Source of the DNA: JBAXPV01 sp037132075
GTDB lineage: Bacteria; Bacteroidota; Bacteroidia; Bacteroidales; CAIXZF01
NCBI GenBank assembly: GCA_037132075.1
Contig: JBAXPV010000038.1
Location: 1-37,800 of the forward strand
Direction of reading: 5' to 3'
Length of the DNA stretch: 37,800 nt
Shown piece by piece: positions 25,200-32,843 of the stretch. Made by a program: the position numbers and the translations under genes. Position 1 is the stretch's first letter, and every line of letters starts with the position of its first letter. Under the pieces are notes generated by a model that saw only the letters and a list, made by a program, of their open reading frames with translations, had not been told where the DNA came from and did no database searches.

Positions 25200-26471
25200 A
25201 TGCAGAAAATACTTGCAATCATTCCGTTAATCTTACTGCCATTCTTCTCTATTGCCGGTTTTGATGATGACTTCATCAACCAGACACTCCGTATCGACTA
25301 TATTCATTCAGGATTCGAGAAGGAAGAGTATTTTGCCCTCGACCAGCTGATCAAAGAGCCGGCTTGGGATCGGTCCACGACCCAGCTTATTGATGAATTC
25401 AATTATGGGAAATACCGCTGCGAAGCCCTGGACTCAGCCAGCGGTCGCCTGCTTTTCCGTTTCAACTATGCCAACCTTTTCAACGAATGGCAGACCACCG
25501 AAGATGCCAAAGTCAACTATAAGGCTTTTCATGAAAGCGTCATCATGCCCTTTCCGAAAAAGACTATCAAGGTGATCTTCTATTCTCGTGACAAGAAAAA
25601 TGTCTGGAAAACGGCATGGAATTTTTTTGTGAATCCTTCCTCCTATAACATTCTTCCTGAACGTAAGCTGGTTTATCCTGCAAAGTGTATTCAAAATAAC
25701 GGGGATCCTGCAAAAAGCCTGGACATCACCTTCCTTGCTGAAGGATATACCTACGATGAAATGTCAAAATTCAGGAAAGATGCGAAGCGTTTTGCAGATT
25801 TTCTCAATGAATGCTCCCCTTACAAAGAATTTCGTGACAAGATAAACTTCTGGACTGTCGAATCTCCTTCCGAAGAAAGCGGCACCGACCTTCCGGGTTT
25901 AGGGAAATGGAAAAAAACAATCCTGAACGCCAGTTTTTTCACCTTTGGCACCGAACGCTACCTGACGACTTTTGACAACAAGACGATGCGCGATCTCGCG
26001 GCCAATACACCCTACGACTTTATCATCATCATCGTGAATACCGAGAAATACGGTGGCGGTGGCTTCTACAACACCTATGCACTCTGTGCTGCCGACAACT
26101 CCCTCAGCAATTACGTGCTGGTCCATGAGTTCGGTCATTGCCTGGGTGGATTGGGAGATGAATACTATACTTCAGAGGTGGCAGTTCAGGATTTTTACCC
26201 TGCAGGCGTAGAGCCCTGGGAAGCAAACCTGACTACCCTGACTGATTTCGACCACAAATGGAAATCCATGATGGATCCTGGAACACCCGTCCCTACCCCG
26301 GCAACCGATGAATACAAAGGGAAAGTCGGTGTTTTTGAAGGGGGTGGATATATAGAGAAAGGGGTGTATCGCCCAGCCCTGGAATGCACCATGAAAAACC
26401 TGAAATATAATGGGTTTTGCCCGGTGTGTAAGAAGGCACTCTTTGAGGTTATGGAAATGTATGTGAAATAG
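25200..26471 (+). CDS. Secreted M64 (IgA-peptidase-like) metalloprotease
   Basis: From ATG 25200 the protein has 423 residues. MQKILAIIPLILLPFFSIAG is a signal peptide. An N-terminal beta-rich domain (about 20-160) precedes the M64 catalytic domain (about 165-420). The zinc motif is His309-Glu310-x2-His313 in VLVHEFGHCLGGLGDEYY; LGDEYY supplies the Asp that often acts as third ligand. LDITFLAEGYTYDEMSKF and CTMKNLKYNGFCPVCKKAL are typical family stretches. There is no T9SS tail, so it is probably periplasmic or surface-attached by other means. IgA itself need not be the substrate. It is monocistronic and divergent from nuoA. Confidence 0.92.
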   Translation: MQKILAIIPLILLPFFSIAGFDDDFINQTLRIDYIHSGFEKEEYFALDQLIKEPAWDRSTTQLIDEFNYGKYRCEALDSASGRLLFRFNYANLFNEWQTTEDAKVNYKAFHESVIMPFPKKTIKVIFYSRDKKNVWKTAWNFFVNPSSYNILPERKLVYPAKCIQNNGDPAKSLDITFLAEGYTYDEMSKFRKDAKRFADFLNECSPYKEFRDKINFWTVESPSEESGTDLPGLGKWKKTILNASFFTFGTERYLTTFDNKTMRDLAANTPYDFIIIIVNTEKYGGGGFYNTYALCAADNSLSNYVLVHEFGHCLGGLGDEYYTSEVAVQDFYPAGVEPWEANLTTLTDFDHKWKSMMDPGTPVPTPATDEYKGKVGVFEGGGYIEKGVYRPALECTMKNLKYNGFCPVCKKALFEVMEMYVK

Positions 26472-26512
26472 GTTGTTGGGCTGAAGGCTGTTAGGCTGAG
26501 GGCTGAAGGGCA
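26471..26512. repeat. GGCTGAA heptamer array starting at the M64 stop (array K)
   Basis: In-phase units GGTTGTT, GGGCTGA, AGGCTGT, TAGGCTG, AGGGCTG, AAGGGCA. The first base is the last base of the M64 stop codon. It is the inverted partner of array L. Confidence 0.72.
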
Positions 26513-26539
26513 GGCGCAGCAAAGCCTTCAGCCCTCAGC
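26495..26539. terminator. Likely bidirectional terminator between M64 and the propeller gene
   Basis: GCTGAGGGCTGAAGG (26495-26509) and its exact reverse complement (26525-26539) form a 15-pair stem with a 15-base loop in a convergent gap. The stem is built from arrays K and L. Confidence 0.55.
26514..26523. repeat. GCGCAGCAAA linker between arrays K and L
   Basis: Identical to 2611-2620 and one base from 4009-4018. Here it lies in the hairpin loop, one base before array L. Confidence 0.55.
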
Positions 26540-26560
26540 TTAAAAGCCCTCAGCCTATTT
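26525..26560. repeat. CCTTCAG/CCCTCAG heptamer array at the propeller-gene stop (array L)
   Basis: Units CCTTCAG, CCCTCAG, CTTAAAAG (one octamer), CCCTCAG, CCTATTT. The last unit overlaps the stop codon at 26555-26557. Same family as 29033-29090. Confidence 0.72.
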
Positions 26561-28885
26561 AATTAAAATAATCCGCTTCGTTATCTCATCCAGTGAAGTT
26601 TGCAGCTTGCAGAAATAAATCCCCGGCGGTAAAGCCATCCCACGATCATTCGTTCCATCCCAGGATATTGAAAATTGCAGGTGACACTGTTTCTTTTCAA
26701 GTAGCGTTTTGACTAGCTGCCCCATGGTGTTGTATATGAAAAGGGAAGTCATTCCTGAGTGAGCCATGGAGACATTGATTGTGGCATTCTCTTTTATCGG
26801 GTTTGGAATGATTGACATCTGAGAGAGCCCGTTATTAAGTGGCGGCTGAAGAACGGGATTGTCCGACAGCCAGACCCCATATTTATAAGTGCACAAACCT
26901 CCGCCGGCAGTGCCTACCCAGATACTGTTGTAATTGTCGACCACGATATCTGTTATCCTGTTGTCGGTCAGCCCTGAATTTGAAGTATTAAAGGTGCTGA
27001 ACAGTCCCGCTGAAAACTTTAGAAGCCCTTTTGTTTTGGTGCCTAGCCATAAATTCCCAAGGCTGTCTCTTGAAATACAAGTAATATTGTTTTCAGGGAG
27101 GCCGGCATTGAGTGTATTATAGGTTGTCCATACAAAAAGATCAGTTCTTGTCAGGCCTTGCCTGGTTGCTATCCAGATGCAATGAAAGACATTGTCGACC
27201 AGGATGTCATTAATGGTGTCGCAGGGAAGACCTGAATTTGTAGTATTATAAATAATATTATTACTTGAATCTCCGACAAACAGGCCCAGCCTGCTGCCAA
27301 GCAACATCGTACTATCAGTAAAACCTATGCAATTAATGGGGGTGCCGGGGGGATCATTCATCGGGGCCATCCCATAAAGAGACCAGGACATGCCGTTAAA
27401 TTTATACACCTGACCAAGGCTGGTTCCGGCAAAAACACCATTCATGCCAAAACCAAGAGCGGTGGTTTTTTCAGCGGTTTGTGGTGAAGGAGGAGAACAG
27501 GGACCATCCCACCAATGCCTGGTGAAATTAAAGCCATCAAAGCGATACAAGCCCATGGTAATCCCAATCCAAACATTATTAGGGTTGCTGTATAGTGAAT
27601 AAATCTGACTCTTTTTACTAAAACATGAGGTGTCAAAAACATCATATTGTTTCCAGCCCGAGACATCAAAGGTGGTTAAACCTGAGCCCATGAGGCTGAC
27701 TTGAGTGTATTTGGGTTCTTCCCATCTCAAAATGCTGGGGAAAACGGATTCTGCAATAGCTAACTTGTTCTTAGCCGGAATATAATTCAGAACGCTGATA
27801 CCATTGGATCTCAGGTCAGACTGTATGGCTGCGCTGTGATCAGTCCAGCTGGTGTCGTATTCAGCAAGTCCCGCAGTCATGCCTACCCACACATGATTAG
27901 AAGCATCAACATAGATATTGTCATAGGATGAATTAAAAAAACTTCCCAATACTGGGACAATATACGGAGCTGTGATTCCATTATACAGATCTTGCCAGGT
28001 CACCCAATTGGTCTTTATCACTTCGTTGCCCCAGATACACATCCAGACATTTCCCAGTGTATCAGCCTTAAGTCCATACACTTCCATGAGCATTTTAACA
28101 CCGCCAGGTGGAGCCACAACAAACTGTTTGTATGCCCATGTCGTGCCATTCAGCCTGGAGACACCCATGTCGCAGGCAACCCATACAAACCCATAAATAT
28201 CAATGGCAACAGCACGAACATTATCATATGTACCACTATGAATCGCTGAATTGCTGTTGGTATAGACCGTCCATCCTGTTCCGTCATATTTCATCAGTCC
28301 GGCTCCTCTGCTGCAAATCCATACATTGTTCGTATCATCGACAGCAATATCCAGAACATTGGCAATGAAATAACTATTGAAAGGTGTGATGGCAATCTGG
28401 AAGATTGTCCAGCTTGTCCCGTCAAACCTGGCCAGGCCTAAAGGCGTGCCGACCCAAAGGAGCCCGTTTTTATAACAGATACTTTGAATGATGTTTGAGG
28501 GAAGTGGGGAATTGCTGGTGTTGTATGTAGTCCAGGTATTTAAGCCGTTGAAACAGATCAGGCCGGTCGTTCCATCGACTGTCCCTACCCATTTATTCCC
28601 GATTGAGTCAATAGTAATTACACTTAAAAAGACAGAGGGTATTGCGGAGTTATGCTTGTTGAAGTAAACAGTACTTCCGGTGGAGGGGGTATATTTGAGT
28701 AATCCTCCGCCATCGGTGGCGAGCCAGTATGAATTCCCTTGTTGTTTGATTCCGGTCACGCCCCGGGTATAGAGATGGTTGTCCCACAAAGGATGCTGAG
28801 CCATGGTTCCTGAAATTCCAAGGAACAGTAAAAGAATCAATAAGACATACTTCCCAAACGAAACTAGGGAATAGGAATGCTTCAT
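26555..28885 (-). CDS. Secreted two-component-type beta-propeller protein with T9SS tail
   Basis: A 776-residue exported protein. MKHSYSLVSFGKYVLLILLL begins a signal peptide ending near AQ. Residues about 35-680 consist of repeated blades of the Reg_prop type, such as GLLKYTPSTG, NKWVGTVDG, LARFDGTSWT and LWLGTKTKGLLKFS. These normally form two seven-bladed propellers in hybrid two-component sensors, but here there is no transmembrane helix, kinase or DNA-binding domain. The tail (about 690-776), with IPNPIKENATINVS, YNTMGQLVKTL and WDGTNDRGMALPPGIYFCKL, is a FlgD-like/type A sorting domain. It is therefore an extracellular or surface propeller, probably ligand-binding. Ligand unknown. Confidence 0.9.
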   Translation of the reverse strand: MKHSYSLVSFGKYVLLILLLFLGISGTMAQHPLWDNHLYTRGVTGIKQQGNSYWLATDGGGLLKYTPSTGSTVYFNKHNSAIPSVFLSVITIDSIGNKWVGTVDGTTGLICFNGLNTWTTYNTSNSPLPSNIIQSICYKNGLLWVGTPLGLARFDGTSWTIFQIAITPFNSYFIANVLDIAVDDTNNVWICSRGAGLMKYDGTGWTVYTNSNSAIHSGTYDNVRAVAIDIYGFVWVACDMGVSRLNGTTWAYKQFVVAPPGGVKMLMEVYGLKADTLGNVWMCIWGNEVIKTNWVTWQDLYNGITAPYIVPVLGSFFNSSYDNIYVDASNHVWVGMTAGLAEYDTSWTDHSAAIQSDLRSNGISVLNYIPAKNKLAIAESVFPSILRWEEPKYTQVSLMGSGLTTFDVSGWKQYDVFDTSCFSKKSQIYSLYSNPNNVWIGITMGLYRFDGFNFTRHWWDGPCSPPSPQTAEKTTALGFGMNGVFAGTSLGQVYKFNGMSWSLYGMAPMNDPPGTPINCIGFTDSTMLLGSRLGLFVGDSSNNIIYNTTNSGLPCDTINDILVDNVFHCIWIATRQGLTRTDLFVWTTYNTLNAGLPENNITCISRDSLGNLWLGTKTKGLLKFSAGLFSTFNTSNSGLTDNRITDIVVDNYNSIWVGTAGGGLCTYKYGVWLSDNPVLQPPLNNGLSQMSIIPNPIKENATINVSMAHSGMTSLFIYNTMGQLVKTLLEKKQCHLQFSISWDGTNDRGMALPPGIYFCKLQTSLDEITKRIILIK

Positions 28886-28935
28886 TTGAATGATTAATTA
28901 CCTAAGAATCAAAATCTCTAATGTCTATTACTTTT

Positions 28936-28943
28936 CAAATATA
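28936..28943 (-). promoter_or_regulatory. Candidate -7 element for the propeller gene
   Basis: The minus strand reads TATATTTG, an exact TAnnTTTG match, 51 bp upstream of ATG 28885. Confidence 0.42.
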
Positions 28944-29032
28944 CACTAATTTTTATATGAATAAAAAATTCCACACAGATTTCACAGAAAAAATTATTTT
29001 TCGACCCCTTCGACAGGCTCAGCGACCGGGTA

Positions 29033-29090
29033 CCTTCAGCCCTCAGCCTAACAGCCTTCAGCCCCCAGCCTAAAAGCCCCCAGCCTAAAT
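29033..29090. repeat. CCTTCAG/CCCTCAG heptamer array
   Basis: Eight units: CCTTCAG, CCCTCAG, CCTAACAG, CCTTCAG, CCCCCAG, CCTAAAAG, CCCCCAG, CCTAAAT. A higher-order three-unit pattern (two heptamers and one octamer) is visible. Same family and strand as 26525-26560. Confidence 0.75.
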
Positions 29091-29107
29091 AAAACCGCTT
29101 CACTGCC

Positions 29108-29135
29108 CTCACGACTAACGACTCACGACTAACTA
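29108..29135. repeat. CTAACGA/CTCACGA heptamer array
   Basis: Four in-phase units alternating CTCACGA, CTAACGA, CTCACGA, CTAACTA. Related to 22280-22300 and 36980-37000. Confidence 0.72.
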
Positions 29136-29175
29136 TTTATTCCACTGTTATTCCGCAAACAAGTCTATATTTTTC

Positions 29176-29183
29176 TACCTTTG
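29176..29183 (+). promoter_or_regulatory. Candidate -7 element of the ptb-buk operon
   Basis: TACCTTTG followed by CAC, an exact match to the Bacteroidota TAnnTTTG box, 62 bp before ATG 29246. Confidence 0.52.
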
Positions 29184-29245
29184 CACTCTAATATCGTGCC
29201 TCTTAAGGCGCTTGTACTCAAAAAACCAACATTACAATCTCAGAA

Positions 29246-30148
29246 ATGATGATCACAAAACTTGACCAAATGTTCGAGGTCTTGAAAAGCAAGACCAAAA
29301 AAAGAATTGTAGCAGCGTATGCCAACGACGAGCATACCATTGAAGCCGTAAGCGAAGCCATGAACCATGGCCTGGTTGACGGGACCCTTGTAGGTGATGA
29401 AGCCATCATCTTAGGTGTCTGCAAAGCACACAACATCGATGCTGCCAAATTCCGCATCGTCCATGAGCCCAATGAGCAGAAAGCCGCCAATAAAGCAGTT
29501 GAGCTTATCAACAAAGGCGAAGGTGACATCCTGATGAAGGGACTCGTCAGCAGCGACAAATATATGAGAGCTATCCTCGACAAAGAAAAAGGACTGATGG
29601 ACCCGGGTGCCATCCTGAGCCATGTCAGCGTTATTGAAGTCTCAACCTATCCCAAGCTGATCATTTGCAGCGACGTGGCTATCATCCCGGCTCCGGAACT
29701 GAAACAAAAGGTCGCCATGGTGAATTATATGATCCGTACTGCCCATGCACTGGGTAATGAAAAACCCAAAGTCGCCGTTATTGCGGCCACTGAACAGATG
29801 CTTGCCGGAATGCAGGCTTGTATCGACGGCGCTATCCTGGCAAAAATGTCAGATCGTGGCCAGATCAAAGGCGCAATCGTTGATGGTCCGCTTTCTGTCG
29901 ATGTTGCGCTCGACAAAGAATCAGCCACCATTAAAAAAGTGGGTGGTGAAGTGGCCGGCGATGCCGATTGTATGCTATTCCATAACATCGAAGCAGGAAA
30001 TGTATTTTATAAGACCTGTACCAAACTGGCCAATGGGGAACTTGCCGCCGGTGTCTTCGGTGCCAGGGTACCTTGTGTGCTGACTTCACGTGGCGACAGC
30101 AGTAAATCAAAACTGTACTCTATCGCACTAGCCGCCTTACTTGCTTAG
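29246..30148 (+). CDS. ptb: Phosphate butyryltransferase
   Basis: Converts butyryl-CoA (or a branched acyl-CoA) plus phosphate to the acyl phosphate and CoA. The 300 residues match the phosphate acetyl/butyryltransferase fold: VAAYANDEHTIEAVSEAMNHG (N-terminal, in part), GEGDILMKGLVSSDKYMRAIL (about 92-112), LSHVSVIEV, IICSDVAIIPAP and a C-terminal HNIEAGNVFYKTCTKLANGE segment near residue 250. Two adjacent ATGs begin the frame and 29246 is used. Butyrate kinase follows 28 bp downstream, the standard pairing for substrate-level ATP formation. Substrate chain length cannot be fixed from sequence. Confidence 0.93.
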   Translation: MMITKLDQMFEVLKSKTKKRIVAAYANDEHTIEAVSEAMNHGLVDGTLVGDEAIILGVCKAHNIDAAKFRIVHEPNEQKAANKAVELINKGEGDILMKGLVSSDKYMRAILDKEKGLMDPGAILSHVSVIEVSTYPKLIICSDVAIIPAPELKQKVAMVNYMIRTAHALGNEKPKVAVIAATEQMLAGMQACIDGAILAKMSDRGQIKGAIVDGPLSVDVALDKESATIKKVGGEVAGDADCMLFHNIEAGNVFYKTCTKLANGELAAGVFGARVPCVLTSRGDSSKSKLYSIALAALLA

Positions 30149-30176
30149 GATCCCATCCGGATTTATTGTCTGAGAG

Positions 30177-31250
30177 ATGAAAGGCGTCAGGATATTGGCT
30201 ATAAACCCGGGATCTACCTCCACTAAGATCGCCGTTTACAAGGACTACGAACCTGTCCTGGTGAAGACGATACGCCATAGCGTGGAGGAACTCGAGCCTT
30301 TTGCTAAAATCACCGACCAATTTGCCTTTCGTAAGGCTATCATCCTGAAAGAACTGGAAGATGCCGATGTTGACTTCAACAAGCTGAAGGTTATCGTGGG
30401 ACGTGGCGGATTGCTTCGTCCTATCGAATCAGGTGTTTACGAAGTCAACGAGAAGATGAAGCGTGACCTGGTGAACAGCCCCTTAGGAGAACATGCCAGC
30501 AACCTCGGCGGACTGATCGCCGATGACCTGGCCCGTTCTTTGCCGGATGCAAAAGCATATATTGCAGATCCTGTAGTGGTCGATGAACTGGAGGATATTG
30601 CCAGGGTCTCAGGATTGCCTCAGTTTAAAAGGATCTCGATCTTCCATGCCCTTAACCAGAAAGCTGTTGCCCGGAATTTTGCCTCTACCAAAAAGAAGAA
30701 GTACGAAGAGATGAACCTCATCATCGTCCACCTGGGCGGTGGAATCACCATCGGGGCGCATCGCAAAGGACGTGTCATCGACGTAAACCAGGGCCTCGAC
30801 GGCGAAGGACCCTTCTCTCCCGAGAGAAGCGGGACGCTGCCTACCGGCGACCTGGTGAAATTCTGTTATTCGGGAAAGATGAGCCTGGGTGATATGAAAA
30901 AACAGGTGAAAGGAGAAGGTGGCATGGTCGCACATCTTGGCACCAACGATATGGTTGAAGTTCAAAGGCTTATCGACAATGGAGATTCCCATGCTAAGCT
31001 GCTTTTTGATGCCATGGCCTACCAGGTCGCCAAATGGGTTGGTGCTATGGCGACGGTGCTCAAAGGCGATATCGATGCCATCCTCATCACCGGAGGTATC
31101 GCTCACAGTAAGCCTTTTACAGCATTTGTTACCGATATGGTGAGCTGGATCGCCCCGGTACAGGTGTTTCCTGGCGAAGACGAGATGTGGGCCCTGGCGA
31201 TGAATGGGCTGCGTGTTACCACCGGAGAGCTGATCCCCAAAGAATATTAA
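30177..31250 (+). CDS. buk: Butyrate kinase
   Basis: Transfers phosphate from butyryl phosphate to ADP, giving butyrate and ATP. The 357 residues belong to the acetokinase/ASKHA family: the N-terminal phosphate loop LAINPGSTSTKIAVYKD; GRGGLLRPIESGVYEVN (about 76-92); the catalytic centre IVHLGGGITIGAHRKGRVID (about 183-202) with NQGLDGEGPFSPERSGTLP; and ILITGGIAHSKPF near residue 302. Branched-chain acyl phosphates (isobutyryl, isovaleryl) are plausible alternative substrates. Its stop lies one base from the stop of the convergent gene. Confidence 0.94.
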   Translation: MKGVRILAINPGSTSTKIAVYKDYEPVLVKTIRHSVEELEPFAKITDQFAFRKAIILKELEDADVDFNKLKVIVGRGGLLRPIESGVYEVNEKMKRDLVNSPLGEHASNLGGLIADDLARSLPDAKAYIADPVVVDELEDIARVSGLPQFKRISIFHALNQKAVARNFASTKKKKYEEMNLIIVHLGGGITIGAHRKGRVIDVNQGLDGEGPFSPERSGTLPTGDLVKFCYSGKMSLGDMKKQVKGEGGMVAHLGTNDMVEVQRLIDNGDSHAKLLFDAMAYQVAKWVGAMATVLKGDIDAILITGGIAHSKPFTAFVTDMVSWIAPVQVFPGEDEMWALAMNGLRVTTGELIPKEY

Positions 31251-31251
31251 A

Positions 31252-32025
31252 CTATTTAATCGAAGCAGGTCCGTCACCCTCCGTCATCTTCTCAAAACGC
31301 CACTCACACAATTGTTTGAACCTGCCTGCAATATGCGCCGAGGCCCGGTTGTGGATTCCTTCCCAGATCTTGTTGACGAGACTTACTTTTGAGAGATTTT
31401 TCATTCCATAAAAGTTAAACCCGACCAGCATAAAGAGTTGGGTCATTTCTTTCTCGCCACGTTCAGGGATTGATGTGCGGACATACATCGAGAAAACGCC
31501 GATCGGATAGCCTCCGCTACTTTCATAGAGCAGATATCGGGCATTGTCGAAGTCAAAAGGATCGGGCATACGCTGTATCCTGATTGCCTTCAGATGAAAA
31601 AGATGAAAGAGATGAAGACCCAGGAAACCCCGTTTTATACCTAAAAAGTGCTTGGATATCCCAAAAAGATACACCTGGAGATTCTCAAGATGATCATCCT
31701 GAAGTTCAATTTTCGCAATATGATTAGGCCAGCAGCTTGAGTCGCCATTCCAACGGAGCAGTTCTTCAAAAACATGACCTATTGGCGCTTCAATCCCAAT
31801 CCGGTGAATATTCAGTAAACGATATTGCTCCACGCCAATCCCAATGCGCTGTAAAATACTTTTACTGTAAAGTTCACGTTCTTCTAAGCTGTTAAACTTG
31901 ACAAGCGTCTCAATTTGAGGCTTCTTTAACAGGAATAGCTTTATGTCGGAAAGGATACCTTTACTTTTTTCGGGAGGATGTTTTGATCCTGGCCGAGTAG
32001 TACTTATTTTCGTCTGATCTGGCAT
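31252..32025 (-). CDS. Unrecognised protein, possibly SRPBCC/START-like
   Basis: 257 residues, no signal peptide. The N-terminal 30 residues are basic and Pro/Ser-rich. The centre reads EAPIGHVFEELLRWNGDSSCWPNHIAKIEL (about 79-108; core VFEELLRWNG), which resembles the opening helix and W-P pattern of SRPBCC lipid-binding folds. The end reads FYGMKNLSKVSLVNKIWEGI and ASAHIAGRFKQLCEWRFEKM, which could be the long C-terminal helix of such a fold. A His/Leu-rich strip, LHLFHLFHLKAIRIQ, lies in the middle. I do not recognise a specific family; the SRPBCC idea is a guess from layout. Antisense transcription from buk is likely, as the two stops are one base apart. Confidence 0.6.
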   Translation of the reverse strand: MPDQTKISTTRPGSKHPPEKSKGILSDIKLFLLKKPQIETLVKFNSLEERELYSKSILQRIGIGVEQYRLLNIHRIGIEAPIGHVFEELLRWNGDSSCWPNHIAKIELQDDHLENLQVYLFGISKHFLGIKRGFLGLHLFHLFHLKAIRIQRMPDPFDFDNARYLLYESSGGYPIGVFSMYVRTSIPERGEKEMTQLFMLVGFNFYGMKNLSKVSLVNKIWEGIHNRASAHIAGRFKQLCEWRFEKMTEGDGPASIK

Positions 32026-32098
32026 AAACGGTAGTAATTGAGTTCCCCGAAGGTATAAAATCCTGATAATTATGTTCTAGTTGCAGCAAATGTTTCTT

Positions 32099-32106
32099 TA
32101 CTTTTG
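32099..32106 (+). promoter_or_regulatory. Candidate -7 element for the outer-membrane protein
   Basis: TACTTTTG, an exact TAnnTTTG match with TTGCAG at 32081-32086 as a possible -33 region. It overlaps the upstream in-frame ATG at 32104, which is why the start is placed at 32125. Confidence 0.48.
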
Positions 32107-32124
32107 TCGCTGAAAATTAATTTT

Positions 32125-32838
32125 ATGAAGAAAGTCCTCCTTTTCCTGTTTTGCATCGCCTTCGCCACCAGCCTTTTAGCACAGGATGTCATTAAGCCAG
32201 AGAAACAACAAAAACCGGGTCTCGCTACCGGGGTCGATATCTATAACGATTTTTGGAGAGTGAAAAGCAGTGAAATGACGCCCAGGGGATTGAATCAGGG
32301 CGTAGATGGCTTTATCGTTTATAATGTCCCGGTCGATAAAACACCATTGTCATTTTCTATCGGAACAGGCATTTCTGTTCATAATCTCTATAGCAATTGC
32401 ATCCTTCAGGAGGATTCAAACAAAACCTATTATTTTTCGAAAATCATCAACCTCGTCCCCGGGAAAAGCACTTCTTATAAAAGAAGTAAGATATCAGTCG
32501 CTTCCTGGGATTTTCCGCTGGAATTCAGGTATAGAAATAAAGGAGGCCTGACTTTTGCCCTGGGCTTCAAATTCGGTATGAATATTAATTCCATGACGAA
32601 ATACAAAGGGACTGATTATACAGGCATGACCAATGACAACATCAAATTTAAAGTCAAAGACCTGGACAATATGGTGAAATGGTCCTACGGGTTTACAGCA
32701 AGAGCAGGTTATAAAATGGTCGAGTTTTATTATTACTATGCGATCACCAATATTTTCACCACCAACAAAGGTCCTGAGATTGCGCCTATGTCACTGGGAA
32801 TCTCTATTCGTCCCATGTTTATGGAAGGAAAGAAATAA
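32125..32838 (+). CDS. Small outer-membrane beta-barrel protein
   Basis: From ATG 32125, 237 residues. MKKVLLFLFCIAFATSLLAQ is a signal peptide with a cleavage site after AQ. The mature part shows alternating hydrophobic strands ending in aromatic residues, such as SFSIGTGISVHNLY, WDFPLEFRYRNKGGLTFALG, WSYGFTARAGYKMVEFYYYY and the C-terminal MSLGISIRPMF. This is the pattern of the PorT/OmpW-size Bacteroidota barrels. Specific function unknown. It is monocistronic; its stop is five bases from the rpoN stop on the other strand. Confidence 0.75.
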   Translation: MKKVLLFLFCIAFATSLLAQDVIKPEKQQKPGLATGVDIYNDFWRVKSSEMTPRGLNQGVDGFIVYNVPVDKTPLSFSIGTGISVHNLYSNCILQEDSNKTYYFSKIINLVPGKSTSYKRSKISVASWDFPLEFRYRNKGGLTFALGFKFGMNINSMTKYKGTDYTGMTNDNIKFKVKDLDNMVKWSYGFTARAGYKMVEFYYYYAITNIFTTNKGPEIAPMSLGISIRPMFMEGKK

Positions 32839-32843
32839 TTTTT

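Larger units (their letters stand above)
28886..29245. other. Divergent intergenic region, repeat-rich, with two promoters
   Basis: It holds the propeller-gene promoter (28936-28943), an AT-rich stretch, the phrase CCTTCGACAGGCTCAGCG (29007-29024), two heptamer arrays (29033-29090 and 29108-29135) and the ptb promoter (29176-29183) with a leader of about 55 bases. No ORF with coding character was seen. Confidence 0.7.

Noticed and set aside
28967..29030. tRNA or small RNA in the gap before ptb
   Set aside because: No cloverleaf, CCA end or conserved RNA motif is visible; the stretch is AT-rich filler plus a dispersed CCTTCGACAGGCTCAGCG phrase.
30609..31277. 222-codon minus-strand ORF antisense to butyrate kinase
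   Set aside because: It mirrors the codon bias of buk on the other strand and has no recognisable domain or signal.
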